NCBI RefSeq assembly: GCF_902153245.2
Contig: NZ_CABFWF030000010.1
Coordinates: 202,560 to 266,559 of the forward strand
DNA from: Pseudorhizobium endolithicum
GTDB lineage: Bacteria; Pseudomonadota; Alphaproteobacteria; Rhizobiales; Rhizobiaceae
DNA length: 64,000 nt
Direction: 5' to 3'
This document shows, piece after piece, positions 1 through 9,019 of the stretch (position 1 is the stretch's first letter; each line of letters opens with the position of its first letter). The notes under the pieces are model-generated. The model searched no databases. It was not told the origin of the DNA and worked only from the letters and a program-made list of their open reading frames with translations. The position numbers and the translations under genes are program-made.

Positions 1-1392
1 GTATTCGACTTCCAGGTAGTGATCCATGAAGGTCGAGTTCTGTGCCGGGTCCAGCACTTCGAGTAGGGCCGAGGACGGATCGCCGCGGTAATCCTGGCCG
101 AGCTTGTCGATCTCGTCGAGCAGGAAGAGCGGGTTTGACTTCTTCGCCTTCTTCATCGACTGGATGACCTTGCCGGGCATCGAGCCGATATAGGTGCGGC
201 GGTGGCCGCGGATTTCGGCCTCGTCACGGACGCCGCCGAGCGCCATGCGCACGTATTCGCGGCCGGTGGCCTTGGCGATCGACTGGGCGAGCGAAGTCTT
301 GCCGACGCCCGGAGGTCCGACGAGGCACAGGATCGGCCCCTTGATCTTGGTAGCGCGCGCCTGCACCGCCAGATACTCGACGATCCGCTCCTTCACCTTC
401 TCCAGACCGAAGTGATCCTGCTCGAGGATCTTCTCGGCGTTGTTGAGGTCGGTCTTGATCTTCGACTTCTTGCTCCACGGGATCGACAGCAGCCAATCCA
501 GGTAGTTGCGCACGACGGTGGCCTCCGCCGACATCGGGCTCATCTGGCGAAGCTTCTTCATCTCGGCTTCCGCCTTTTCGCGGGCCTCCTTGGAGAGCTT
601 CGTCTTGGAGATGCGCTCCTCCAGTTCCGCCATCTCGTCCCGGCCTTCCTCGCCGTCGCCGAGCTCCTTCTGGATCGCCTTCATCTGTTCGTTGAGGTAA
701 TACTCGCGCTGGGTCTTCTCCATCTGGCGCTTGACGCGCGAGCGGATGCGCTTCTCGACCTGCAGGACCGAAATCTCGCCTTCCATGAAGCCGAGCGCCT
801 TCTCCAGGCGGCCCTTGACGCTGACGGTCTCGAGCATCTCCTGCTTTTCGGTGATCTTGATCGAGAGGTGCGACGCGACCGTATCGGCCAGCTTCGAATA
901 ATCCTCGATCTGGCTTGCGGCGCCAACCACTTCCGGGGAGATCTTCTTGTTCAGCTTGACGTAGTTCTCGAACTCAGAGACCACCGAGCGGGACAGCGCT
1001 TCGACCTCGACCGGATCCTCTTCCGGTTCGCTGAGGATGGAAGCCTTGGCTTCGTAGAATTCCTCACGGTCGGTATAGCTGCCGATCTTGGCGCGCGCCC
1101 TGCCCTCGACCAGCACCTTCACGGTGCCGTCCGGCAGCTTCAGCAGTTGCAGAACATTAGCAACGGTGCCCACCTTATAGATCGCCGAAGGCTCGGGATC
1201 GTCGTCGCCTGCATTGATCTGGGTGACGAGCATGATCTGCTTGTCCGATCCCATAACCTCTTCCAGTGCGCGAATGGATTTTTCCCGTCCGACGAACAGG
1301 GGCACGATCATGTGGGGGAAGACCACAATGTCGCGCAGGGGCAGAACCGGGAAGGTATCGCCACCGGGTGCCACAGACGTAGAATTCGTCAT
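1..1392 (-). CDS. lon: ATP-dependent protease Lon, N-terminal 464 residues (cut by window edge)
   Basis: Cytosolic AAA+ serine protease that degrades misfolded and regulatory proteins. The visible part holds the substrate-binding N domain (from about residue 14), a charged coiled-coil region (about 200-285) and the start of the AAA+ module. Walker A GPPGVGKT is at 359-366 and Walker B LFLLDEID at about 422-429. The Ser-Lys catalytic domain lies beyond the left edge. The ATG at 1392 is preceded by AAGGAAG at good spacing. lon follows clpX on the same strand but is separated from it by a hairpin terminator, so it probably has its own promoter. The family is usually about 800 residues. Confidence 0.97.
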   Translation of the reverse strand, partial: MTNSTSVAPGGDTFPVLPLRDIVVFPHMIVPLFVGREKSIRALEEVMGSDKQIMLVTQINAGDDDPEPSAIYKVGTVANVLQLLKLPDGTVKVLVEGRARAKIGSYTDREEFYEAKASILSEPEEDPVEVEALSRSVVSEFENYVKLNKKISPEVVGAASQIEDYSKLADTVASHLSIKITEKQEMLETVSVKGRLEKALGFMEGEISVLQVEKRIRSRVKRQMEKTQREYYLNEQMKAIQKELGDGEEGRDEMAELEERISKTKLSKEAREKAEAEMKKLRQMSPMSAEATVVRNYLDWLLSIPWSKKSKIKTDLNNAEKILEQDHFGLEKVKERIVEYLAVQARATKIKGPILCLVGPPGVGKTSLAQSIAKATGREYVRMALGGVRDEAEIRGHRRTYIGSMPGKVIQSMKKAKKSNPLFLLDEIDKLGQDYRGDPSSALLEVLDPAQNSTFMDHYLEVEY

Positions 1393-1752
1393 TCTTCTTC
1401 CTTTCCTATCCCGTTGCCGGGATTCGTCCCCAGACCAGATGCCCGGGCCGTCCACTTGAGCCCAAAGTGGAGAGTGCGACTGTTGATTTCAAGCCTCATT
1501 CACCGGTCGGCCCATGCGGCAGGAGCGCATCTGGCAACGGAGACAGAGGGTTACACCGGACGCAGGAACCGGTGAGGCCTGAGACGTGGTTCATCGCCCG
1601 CGACCGATTCCTAAACCTCAGTCATAACCGTTAAACGAACGCAAGCGAAGCACAATGCGCTGCATCAACAGGCCGGAGACACGAAACGAGCGCCGTAACG
1701 ACAAAGAGGCCCGCGAGGGGCCTCTTCGACAGACGGTTGACGAAACGTCGTG
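1393..1752. other. 360-bp intergenic region between clpX and lon
   Basis: I see no supported gene here. It holds the clpX terminator at 1704-1726 and must carry the lon promoter. On the minus strand CTTGAAA (complement of 1487-1493) followed by CTCCACTTT (complement of 1464-1472) loosely resembles an alphaproteobacterial RpoH promoter. A heat-shock promoter would fit lon, but the match is weak. Confidence 0.4.
1704..1726 (-). terminator. Terminator after clpX
   Basis: AAGAGGCCC and GGGCCTCTT form a perfect 9-bp stem around a 5-base loop. Read on the minus strand it lies just past the clpX stop and is followed by a T-rich stretch, so it probably ends clpX transcription before lon. Confidence 0.7.
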
Positions 1753-3030
1753 TCAGGCCGAGACGTTCGCCTTCTCTTCCTGCCGATCGGCATAGATGTA
1801 GAGCGGACGCGCATTGCCCTTCACCACGTCGTCGGAGATCACGACCTCGCGGACACCTTCCAGTGCCGGCAGTTCGAACATTGTGTCGAGCAGGATCTTC
1901 TCCATGATCGAGCGGAGACCACGGGCGCCGGTCTTGCGGACGATCGCCTTGCGGGCGATCTCGCGCAGCGCATCCTCGTGGAAGGTCAGTTCCACGTCTT
2001 CCATCTCGAACAGGCGCTGGTACTGCTTGACGAGCGCGTTCTTCGGCTCAGAAAGGATCTGGATCAGCGCATCCTCGTCGAGATCCTCCAGCGTCGCCAG
2101 GACCGGCAGACGCCCGATGAATTCCGGGATAAGGCCGAACTTGACCAGGTCTTCCGGCTCCAGCTCCCGCAGGACCTCGCCGACACGCCGGTCATCCTCG
2201 GCCTTCACCGTGGCGCCGAAGCCGATGGAGGTCTTCTCGCCGCGGGCCGAGATGATCTTGTCGAGACCTGCGAACGCGCCGCCGCAGATGAACAGGATGT
2301 TGGTCGTGTCGACCTGCAGGAATTCCTGCTGCGGATGCTTGCGGCCGCCCTGCGGGGGAACCGAGGCCACCGTGCCTTCCATGATCTTCAGAAGCGCCTG
2401 CTGGACGCCCTCACCCGATACGTCGCGTGTGATCGACGGGTTATCGGACTTGCGCGAGATCTTGTCGACCTCGTCGATATAGACGATGCCGCGCTGGGCG
2501 CGCTCGACATTGTAGTCGGCCGCCTGAAGGAGCTTCAGGATGATGTTCTCGACATCCTCACCCACATAGCCCGCCTCCGTGAGCGTCGTGGCATCAGCCA
2601 TGGTGAACGGCACGTCGATGATGCGGGCGAGCGTCTGCGCGAGGTAGGTCTTGCCACAGCCGGTCGGCCCGACGAGCATGATGTTGGACTTCGCCAGTTC
2701 GACGTCACCGCCCTTCGACGCATGCGCCAGCCGCTTGTAGTGGTTGTGAACCGCCACCGAGAGGATGCGCTTGGCCTGCTGCTGACCGATGACGTATTCG
2801 TCGAGAACCTTGATGATGTCCTGGGGCGTCGGCACGCCGTCGCGCGACTTCACCATCGAAGACTTGTTCTCTTCGCGGATGATGTCCATGCACAGTTCGA
2901 CGCATTCATCGCAGATGAACACCGTCGGCCCGGCGATCAGCTTGCGGACCTCGTGCTGGCTCTTGCCGCAGAACGAACAATAAAGAGTATTCTTGGAGTC
3001 GCCGCCGTTGCTGCCGCTGACTTTGCTCAT
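1753..3030 (-). CDS. clpX: ATP-dependent Clp protease ATP-binding subunit ClpX
   Basis: AAA+ unfoldase that recognises tagged substrates and feeds them into the ClpP chamber. The N-terminal zinc-binding domain has Cys18, Cys21, Cys40 and Cys43. Walker A GPTGCGKT is at 121-128, Walker B with DEVD at about 183-189, and the pore loop GYVG at 154-157. The 425-residue length matches rhizobial ClpX. I chose the ATG at 3030 (MSKVSG) because GGAAAG lies upstream and the zinc domain begins soon after; the frame stays open further upstream without family likeness. It lies downstream of clpP on the same strand with a 272-bp gap. Confidence 0.98.
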   Translation of the reverse strand: MSKVSGSNGGDSKNTLYCSFCGKSQHEVRKLIAGPTVFICDECVELCMDIIREENKSSMVKSRDGVPTPQDIIKVLDEYVIGQQQAKRILSVAVHNHYKRLAHASKGGDVELAKSNIMLVGPTGCGKTYLAQTLARIIDVPFTMADATTLTEAGYVGEDVENIILKLLQAADYNVERAQRGIVYIDEVDKISRKSDNPSITRDVSGEGVQQALLKIMEGTVASVPPQGGRKHPQQEFLQVDTTNILFICGGAFAGLDKIISARGEKTSIGFGATVKAEDDRRVGEVLRELEPEDLVKFGLIPEFIGRLPVLATLEDLDEDALIQILSEPKNALVKQYQRLFEMEDVELTFHEDALREIARKAIVRKTGARGLRSIMEKILLDTMFELPALEGVREVVISDDVVKGNARPLYIYADRQEEKANVSA

Positions 3031-3302
3031 ATCACTTTCCTTCCAGCACTCCGCTCTCCCGCTGCCGGGCGCGGTCCACTCATTCGCCGGCACGGGAACC
3101 ACGCGGTGCGACGTGCCGGCTTTGCCTGGGGTACTCTACCGTTCCGGACGCTTCTCCTGATCGGCGGCAACGAAACCCTCACAAACGAATGCTATGCAGC
3201 AAAGCTCTACACAGCATTAACAAGTACTAATACCGCTTTCCTTCCGCCATGGAACCCCCGCCTTTGTAACATAGGGGTGACAGCAAAGTACGCGGCATCA
3301 CC

Positions 3303-3935
3303 TTAAGTCGCCGAGCCGCCTTCGAGTTCCTCACGCGAGGTGAGGATCTTGTCGATGACGCCCCAGTCCTTGGCCTCGTCCGCATCCATGAAGTGGTCGC
3401 GGTCGAGAGTCTTCTCGACTTCCTCGTAGGTGCGCCCGGTGTGCTTCTCATAGACTTCGTTGAGGCGTCTCTTCATCTTCAATATGTCACGAGCATGACG
3501 CTCGATATCGGACGCCTGGCCCTGGAAGCCGCCGGACGGCTGGTGCACCATGATGCGAGAGTTCGGTGTCGCGAAGCGCATGCCCTTGGCGCCGGCCGCG
3601 AGCAGCAGCGACCCCATGGACGCAGCCTGGCCGATGCACAGCGTCGATACCGCCGGTTTGATGAACTGCATCGTGTCGTAGATCGCCATGCCTGCCGTCA
3701 CCACGCCACCCGGAGAGTTGATATAGAGGGCGATCTCCTTCTTCGGGTTTTCAGCCTCAAGGAAGAGAAGCTGCGCGCAGACGAGGGACGCCATGTGATC
3801 TTCCACCGGGCCCGTCAGGAAGATGATGCGTTCCTTCAACAGCCGCGAGTAGATGTCGTACGACCGCTCGCCGCGATTGGTCTGTTCGACGACCATCGGC
3901 ACCAGAGCCATGGCAGTATCGACGGGATTTCTCAT
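3303..3935 (-). CDS. clpP: ATP-dependent Clp protease proteolytic subunit ClpP
   Basis: Serine peptidase that forms the double-ring chamber used with ClpX (and ClpA). The catalytic triad is visible at Ser106 (in GQAASMGS), His131 (in MVHQPSGG) and Asp180, the same spacing as E. coli ClpP. Its 210 residues are normal. The ATG at 3935 has AAAGGA upstream. The N-terminal segment before about residue 12 is probably a short propeptide. A strong RpoH-type promoter lies about 60 bp upstream, so heat-shock control is likely. Confidence 0.98.
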   Translation of the reverse strand: MRNPVDTAMALVPMVVEQTNRGERSYDIYSRLLKERIIFLTGPVEDHMASLVCAQLLFLEAENPKKEIALYINSPGGVVTAGMAIYDTMQFIKPAVSTLCIGQAASMGSLLLAAGAKGMRFATPNSRIMVHQPSGGFQGQASDIERHARDILKMKRRLNEVYEKHTGRTYEEVEKTLDRDHFMDADEAKDWGVIDKILTSREELEGGSAT

Positions 3936-4255
3936 GTCAGTCCTTTGTCACGCTTTTCCGGAGCCGGAAGCCCAGAATCAGATGGAATAGGTCAACCCTT
4001 ACATAGAGTGCCAATGCCCGGCACTTCAAGACGGCGAGGTCGATATCCTTAACCGTCCGCGGCCTTGCACGTCTGCCATAGCGCAACGGCGGCGGCGCGG
4101 CAGCGCCGACCAAACATCAGCCAGCGCGACGCACCGTTTTGTCTCGACGAATGGTAAACGAGGCGCGAACGCGTGCGGGAACCGTGCACGACACGACAAC
4201 CCACCCTTAATGAGTCCGCTGTAGACCTGAGTTCGGACAAGACGGGAGCGCACGC
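3936..4255. other. 320-bp divergent intergenic region between clpP and the GGDEF gene
   Basis: It carries the clpP promoter at 3998-4030 and the ribosome-binding site GGGAG (4244-4248) of the diguanylate cyclase. I saw no small gene or further structured element that I could support. Confidence 0.5.
3998..4030 (-). promoter_or_regulatory. RpoH (sigma-32) type promoter of clpP, with inverted repeat in the spacer
   Basis: On the minus strand CTTGAA (complement of 4025-4030) is followed after 18 bases by CTATGT (complement of 4001-4006), close to the rhizobial heat-shock consensus. The predicted start lies about 60 bases before the clpP ATG. The spacer itself is an inverted repeat, AGTGCC (4007-4012) and GGCACT (4020-4025), which could be an operator or chance. 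Confidence 0.65.
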
Positions 4256-5509
4256 ATGGACATCGAAACCGGCCTGATCATGTGGGCGGCGCAAGCCCTG
4301 ACGCTTGGCGCGCTCCTGCTTCTGCGCGGGCTGCAAGACCGCGGCCAGCGCTTCTGCCTCAGTTGGGGTATCGCCTTTGCCATGTTCGGGGCCGGCCTCC
4401 TCCTGGCCGGCCTGCGTGGCAAGGTTCCGGCCTTCCTCTCCATCGAGCTTGCCAACACCATGGCTTTGGCCGCAATCGGGCTCTTGGCCGCGGGCGTCCA
4501 GCAATTCGATGGACGGCGGGTCGAAACCTATATCGCCGTTCCGGCGCTCCTCTGGATCGGCGGAATGCTGCTGCCATTCGTCCGCGAGGATTTCGCTTCC
4601 CGCGTTCTTCTCTATCACCTCGCCGCCTGCCTCGGATATGCGATGTCGGTGGTGCTGCTTTTCTCCCATGACGACCGCACCAGTTGGGCACGACGCATCC
4701 TCGCGGGCGTGCTGGTTATCCAAGTCCTCACCAGCCTTGCGGCCGCACTGTTGACGGTCATGGCGGGCGCGATGTCATTCGCGGACGTGCCCTTGCCGTC
4801 CTTCATGCTGCTGTCCGGTGCCTTTTGCTTCCTGGCGACAGTACTGAGCGGCGCACAGATGCTGAGCGCCCGGACGGAGCGACGGCTCCAGCAACTTGCC
4901 ATGACCGATCCGCTCACCGGAGTCCTCAACCGCCGCGGGATGATGGACCAGTATGACGGTATCCGGCAGCAGAATCGGCTCGACAAGCCGATGATCGCGC
5001 TGATTCAGTTCGACCTCGACGACTTCAAGCAGATCAACGACCGCTATGGTCACGAAGCCGGCGACGCGGTGCTGAGGGCTTTCTGCCGGCTGTCCGCCAT
5101 TTCGTTCGACGGTCGGGGGACCTTCGGCCGCATGGGGGGCGAGGAATTCGCCAGCATCCTGCGCGTGGCCGACTTCCTGGAAGCGGCAACCATCGCCGAA
5201 GGGCTGCGGATGACGCTCGCCCTGCAGACGATCGCTGCCGCGGGCCATCCCGTCAACGTAACCGTCAGCGCCGGCATTGCCCTGCAATCCGCCGACCAGG
5301 CCGATCTCGACCAGCTTCTGACGGGCGCCGACCGCGCCCTCTATGCTGCCAAGGCGGCCGGCCGCAACCGTACCGCCATCGACCAGCCTGCCGGCGCCGC
5401 CATTGTTCCGTCGGCCTCCATGCTTTCGCATCACGAAATGACCTTGGAGATCCAGGCCAGCAAGCAGGTAAGCACGCTGCGGCGCATCGCCGAGATCGCC
5501 AACGGCTGA
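4256..5509 (+). CDS. Membrane-anchored GGDEF diguanylate cyclase
   Basis: Predicted to make cyclic di-GMP from two GTP at the inner membrane. Residues 1-205 form about six or seven hydrophobic segments (sensor part, ligand unknown). A GGDEF domain follows, with DPLTGVLNRR at 218-227 and an intact active-site GGEEF at 294-298. The usual inhibitory-site RxxD, five residues before GGEEF, is replaced by DGRG, so product feedback through that site is unlikely. There is no EAL domain. GGGAG precedes the ATG. The gene is monocistronic and divergent from clpP. Its regulatory target is unknown; the polysaccharide cluster starting at 17 kb is a conceivable c-di-GMP-dependent output but no direct link is visible. 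Confidence 0.92.
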   Translation: MDIETGLIMWAAQALTLGALLLLRGLQDRGQRFCLSWGIAFAMFGAGLLLAGLRGKVPAFLSIELANTMALAAIGLLAAGVQQFDGRRVETYIAVPALLWIGGMLLPFVREDFASRVLLYHLAACLGYAMSVVLLFSHDDRTSWARRILAGVLVIQVLTSLAAALLTVMAGAMSFADVPLPSFMLLSGAFCFLATVLSGAQMLSARTERRLQQLAMTDPLTGVLNRRGMMDQYDGIRQQNRLDKPMIALIQFDLDDFKQINDRYGHEAGDAVLRAFCRLSAISFDGRGTFGRMGGEEFASILRVADFLEAATIAEGLRMTLALQTIAAAGHPVNVTVSAGIALQSADQADLDQLLTGADRALYAAKAAGRNRTAIDQPAGAAIVPSASMLSHHEMTLEIQASKQVSTLRRIAEIANG

Positions 5510-5620
5510 TCAGCCGATCGTCCGCGCCTCCCTTGCCGCCCTCCTCGCTCGCACCACATCCCCAAGGAGATTCATCAGGGACGCCGCGGGTGACGGCGCT
5601 CGTCCAGGCGGGAGATCGAC

Positions 5621-7375
5621 ATGCAGCCGCAACGTTTTGCTATTCTCTTTTCCCTCTTCCTCGCCGCGACGCCGGTTGCGTCCCAGCAGGCATCCGACGC
5701 CGTTGCACCTGAACGCGCAAGCGGCGCCACGACGGCAGAACGCGCGGAGGCCCGAAGCTTCATGGTCGCTGCGGCCAACCCTTTGGCAACGCAGGCAGGG
5801 CGAGACATACTCGCCAGGGGCGGCAACGCCATCGATGCCATGGTTGCCGTGCAGGCGGTGCTGGGCCTCGTGGAACCGCAAAGCTCCGGCCTCGGCGGCG
5901 GCGCCTTCCTCGTCTACTACGAGGCATCCTCCGGAAAGATCACGACCTTCGACGGACGCGAGACGGCGCCGATGGAGGCAACGCCGAAACTGTTCCTCGA
6001 CGACCAGGGACAGCCGCTGAAGTTCATGGACGCCGTGGTCGGCGGGCGCTCGGTGGGAACGCCGGGGACGGTGAAGCTGCTGCACGAGGTTCATTCCCGG
6101 CTCGGCAAAACCGGGTGGGCCGGCCTGTTCGACCCTGCCATCGAGCTGGCCTCCGAAGGATTCGAAGTCTCGCCCCGCCTGGCATCGCTCGTTGCGGCGG
6201 AAGGGGACAAGTTGAAGACCTACGAGAGCACGACGGGTTACTTTTTCGACGAAAACGGCGCCCCGCTGGAAGCGGGCAGCATACTCAAGAACCAGGACTA
6301 CGTCGGCACGCTTCGAGCCATCGCATCCGGCGGAGCCGACGCCTTCTACGAGGGCCCGATCGCGGAGGCCATCGTCAAGACAGCACGCGAGGCGACGGGC
6401 AACCCCGGGGTCCTCTCGCTCTCCGACCTTGCGAACTACCGCATCGAGGAGCGCGACGCGGTCTGCGTCACCTACCGTGCGCTCGATGTCTGCGGCATGG
6501 GATCGCCCTCCTCCGGCGGCGTCGCAGTGGGCCAGATACTGGGGATCCTGGAGAACTTCGATCTCCGCGGCCTCGGACCGCGGAACCCGGAGAGCTGGCG
6601 GCTGATCGGCGATGCGCAGCGGCTCGCCTTCGCTGACCGCGAACGCTATCTGGCTGATACCGATTTCGTTCCCGCGCCGATAAAGGGGCTGCTTTCGAAG
6701 GAATACCTGGCACAGCGGGCGGCACTGCTCGATACGGACAGAGCGCTTGCGCCTGACGCCGTGGAGGCCGGGGAGCCCGAATGGGATCACGCCATGCTGT
6801 TTGGCGACGGCGAGGCCATCGAGCTTCCGTCGACCAGTCATTTCTCCATCGTCGACGCCGACGGCAATGTCGTCTCCATGACCACGACGATCGAGAACGG
6901 CTTCGGCTCCCGGCTGATGACCAACGGCTTCCTGCTCAACAACGAACTGACGGACTTCTCCTTCAAGACCCACGATGCCGGCCTCCCGGTCGCCAACCGC
7001 GTGGAGCCCGGAAAGCGGCCGCGCTCATCCATGTCGCCGACGATCGTGATGAAGGACGGGAAGCCGCTTCTCGCGATCGGCTCTCCTGGCGGGAGCCAGA
7101 TCATCGGTTACGTCGCTCAGGCGCTGATCGCCTATATCGATTGGCAGATGCCGGTGGAGGAGATCGTCGCCATGCCGCATCTCGTCAACCGTTTCGGCAC
7201 CTACGACCTGGAGGCCGGCACCTGGGCGGAGGATCTGGCCGAGCCGCTGCAGGCGCTTGGTTATGAGGTCAAGCTGGGCGACATGACCTCGGGCCTCCAC
7301 GTGATCGAGCTGACGCCGGATGGTCTTGCCGGCAGTGCCGATCCGAGGCGCGAGGGCGTGGCGCTCGGGGAATAG
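5621..7375 (+). CDS. ggt: Gamma-glutamyltransferase, periplasmic
   Basis: Cleaves or transfers the gamma-glutamyl group of glutathione and related amides as an autoprocessed two-subunit enzyme. A signal peptide covers about residues 1-21. The self-cleavage nucleophile should be Thr405 in the STSHFS motif, followed by the small subunit with the conserved DADGNVVSMT-type strand and the PRSSMSPTI and GSPGGSQII segments. The 584-residue length is normal. GGGAG lies 8 bases before the ATG. A P450 gene follows on the same strand after 47 bp; whether they share a transcript is uncertain. Confidence 0.95.
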   Translation: MQPQRFAILFSLFLAATPVASQQASDAVAPERASGATTAERAEARSFMVAAANPLATQAGRDILARGGNAIDAMVAVQAVLGLVEPQSSGLGGGAFLVYYEASSGKITTFDGRETAPMEATPKLFLDDQGQPLKFMDAVVGGRSVGTPGTVKLLHEVHSRLGKTGWAGLFDPAIELASEGFEVSPRLASLVAAEGDKLKTYESTTGYFFDENGAPLEAGSILKNQDYVGTLRAIASGGADAFYEGPIAEAIVKTAREATGNPGVLSLSDLANYRIEERDAVCVTYRALDVCGMGSPSSGGVAVGQILGILENFDLRGLGPRNPESWRLIGDAQRLAFADRERYLADTDFVPAPIKGLLSKEYLAQRAALLDTDRALAPDAVEAGEPEWDHAMLFGDGEAIELPSTSHFSIVDADGNVVSMTTTIENGFGSRLMTNGFLLNNELTDFSFKTHDAGLPVANRVEPGKRPRSSMSPTIVMKDGKPLLAIGSPGGSQIIGYVAQALIAYIDWQMPVEEIVAMPHLVNRFGTYDLEAGTWAEDLAEPLQALGYEVKLGDMTSGLHVIELTPDGLAGSADPRREGVALGE

Positions 7376-7422
7376 CTCGAGGGCCCTTCCGGAGGCGGCA
7401 GGATTGCGGTAGGCCTCGTGTC

Positions 7423-8670
7423 ATGACCGCCTTGCCTCCCTTCCTCCGCATCGATCCCACTAGCCGCAGCGTCTCGCTCGATGGCCGCGACCCGGCCTTC
7501 TACGGCGACCCGAACCGTGTCTATGCCGCGCTTCACGAGCACTGCCCCACCTTCTATTGGGAAGAGCAGAAGCAATGGTTCTTCACCGGCTATGACCATG
7601 TCAACGCGCTGCTCCGCGATCGCCGGTTCGGTCGCCAGATCCTCCACATCGCCAGCCGCGAGGAACTGGGACTGCCGGAACCGCAGCCGCATCTTGCAAA
7701 CTTCGACCTCGCCGAGCGCTATTCGCTTCTGGAGATCGAGCCCCCGGAGCACACGCGGCTCAGGACGCTGGTCAACCGGGCCTTCGTGTCCCGCCACATC
7801 GAGCGGCTGCGGCCGGAGATCGCCGAACTGGCGGAGACACTGATCGACGGCTTCGAGAAGGAGGGAAGGACGGAACTCCTTTCCTCCTTCGCCGACATCA
7901 TCCCCGTGACGATGATCGCGCGGATGATCGGCATCCCCGACGAGATCGGTCCGCAGCTCCTCAAATGGAGCCACGACTATGTCGGCATGTACATGTTCAA
8001 GCGAACCCGCGAGGACGAACTCGCCGCCGACCGGTCGGCACGGGAATTCGCCGACTACGTGAAGACGCTGATCGCCGAGCGCCGGAAGGCGCCGCAGGAG
8101 GATCTGCTCAGCCACATGATCCATACCGAGCACAAGGGTCAGTATCTGAGCGACGAGGAACTGGTGTCGACCACGATCGTGCTCCTCAATGCCGGCCACG
8201 AGGCGACCGTGCACCAGATCGGCAATTCCGTGCGGGTGATCCTGGAGAGCGGACTTCGGCCAGCGGACATGTTCCGAGACGAGACGGCGACGGAGCGGAC
8301 GGTGGAGGAGACGCTGCGCATCTGCGCTCCTGTCCACATCTTCCAGCGCTGGGCTCTCGAAGACGTGGAGGTGGATGGCGTCTCCTTCACGCGCGGCGAC
8401 AAGGTGAGCCTCATCCTCGCCGCCGCCAATCTCGACCCGAAGAAGTTCTCGGACCCGCTGGTGTTCAGGCCTGACCGGCAGGAAGCAGCGAACCTCTCCT
8501 TCGGCGCGGGCATCCATTTCTGCATCGGTGCGCCGCTCGCCCGCCTCGAACTCAACACGGTACTTCCCATCCTCTTCCGCCGGCTTCCCTGCCTCAGGAT
8601 GGTGGCGATGCCGAGGGTCAAGGACGTCTATCACTTTCACGGGCTGGAGCGGCTGGATCTGGCATGGTGA
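7423..8670 (+). CDS. Cytochrome P450
   Basis: Soluble haem-thiolate monooxygenase of the bacterial class; the substrate cannot be read from sequence. The haem loop FGAGIHFCIG has its Cys ligand at 367. The K-helix ExxR is E296-R299. The I-helix oxygen-activation motif is AGHEAT at 257-262, with Thr262 in place. The 415 residues are standard and there is no membrane anchor. No ferredoxin or ferredoxin reductase gene lies nearby, so redox partners must come from elsewhere. Its stop codon abuts the stop of the convergent cupin gene (TGA directly followed by TCA). Confidence 0.95.
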   Translation: MTALPPFLRIDPTSRSVSLDGRDPAFYGDPNRVYAALHEHCPTFYWEEQKQWFFTGYDHVNALLRDRRFGRQILHIASREELGLPEPQPHLANFDLAERYSLLEIEPPEHTRLRTLVNRAFVSRHIERLRPEIAELAETLIDGFEKEGRTELLSSFADIIPVTMIARMIGIPDEIGPQLLKWSHDYVGMYMFKRTREDELAADRSAREFADYVKTLIAERRKAPQEDLLSHMIHTEHKGQYLSDEELVSTTIVLLNAGHEATVHQIGNSVRVILESGLRPADMFRDETATERTVEETLRICAPVHIFQRWALEDVEVDGVSFTRGDKVSLILAAANLDPKKFSDPLVFRPDRQEAANLSFGAGIHFCIGAPLARLELNTVLPILFRRLPCLRMVAMPRVKDVYHFHGLERLDLAW

Positions 8671-9014
8671 TCAGAGCCTGATCACGTAGTCCTTGCGAGT
8701 CGTTTCAACGACTTCCCAGCTTCCCTTGAAGCCGGGCCTGAGAACAAGGCGATCGCCCGCCCGGAGGTGGAAGGCTTCGCCTCCCTCCTCCGTAACGATC
8801 GAATATCCCTCGAGGATGTGGAAGTACTCCCACTCCTCGTAAACGATCCGCCACTTATCCGGCGTCGATTCCCATACGCCGGCATAGAGGCCGCCCGCCG
8901 CCTCTTCGAAGTTCCAGGTGCGGAACCTCGGATCTCCCGAGATCAGCCGGTCAGGCGCCGGAGCGCCTCCTCCGGCTCGATCGCGGAAAGGTCGAAGGTG
9001 AGCGCGCCCGACAT
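8671..9014 (-). pseudogene. Cupin-domain protein (about 114 residues), disrupted by a single-base deletion
   Basis: The 3' part encodes a small single-domain cupin (SGDPRFRTWNFEE ... EWEYFHILEGYS ... RPGFKGSWEVVETTRKDYVIRL). An ATG at 9014, directly after metY, opens the frame MSGALTFDLSAIEPEE but runs to a stop after 23 codons. Adding one G in GGAGGAGGCG (near 8963-8972) joins the two parts into an intact 114-residue protein, the family's usual size. So this is a -1 frameshift, either real decay or a base-calling error. The rest shows no sign of decay. Binding ligand and function are unknown. Confidence 0.75.
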
Positions 9015-9019
9015 GGCGT

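Noticed and set aside
1750..3306. Plus-strand frame of 518 codons opposite clpX
   Set aside because: Shadow of clpX; no motif or ribosome-binding site.
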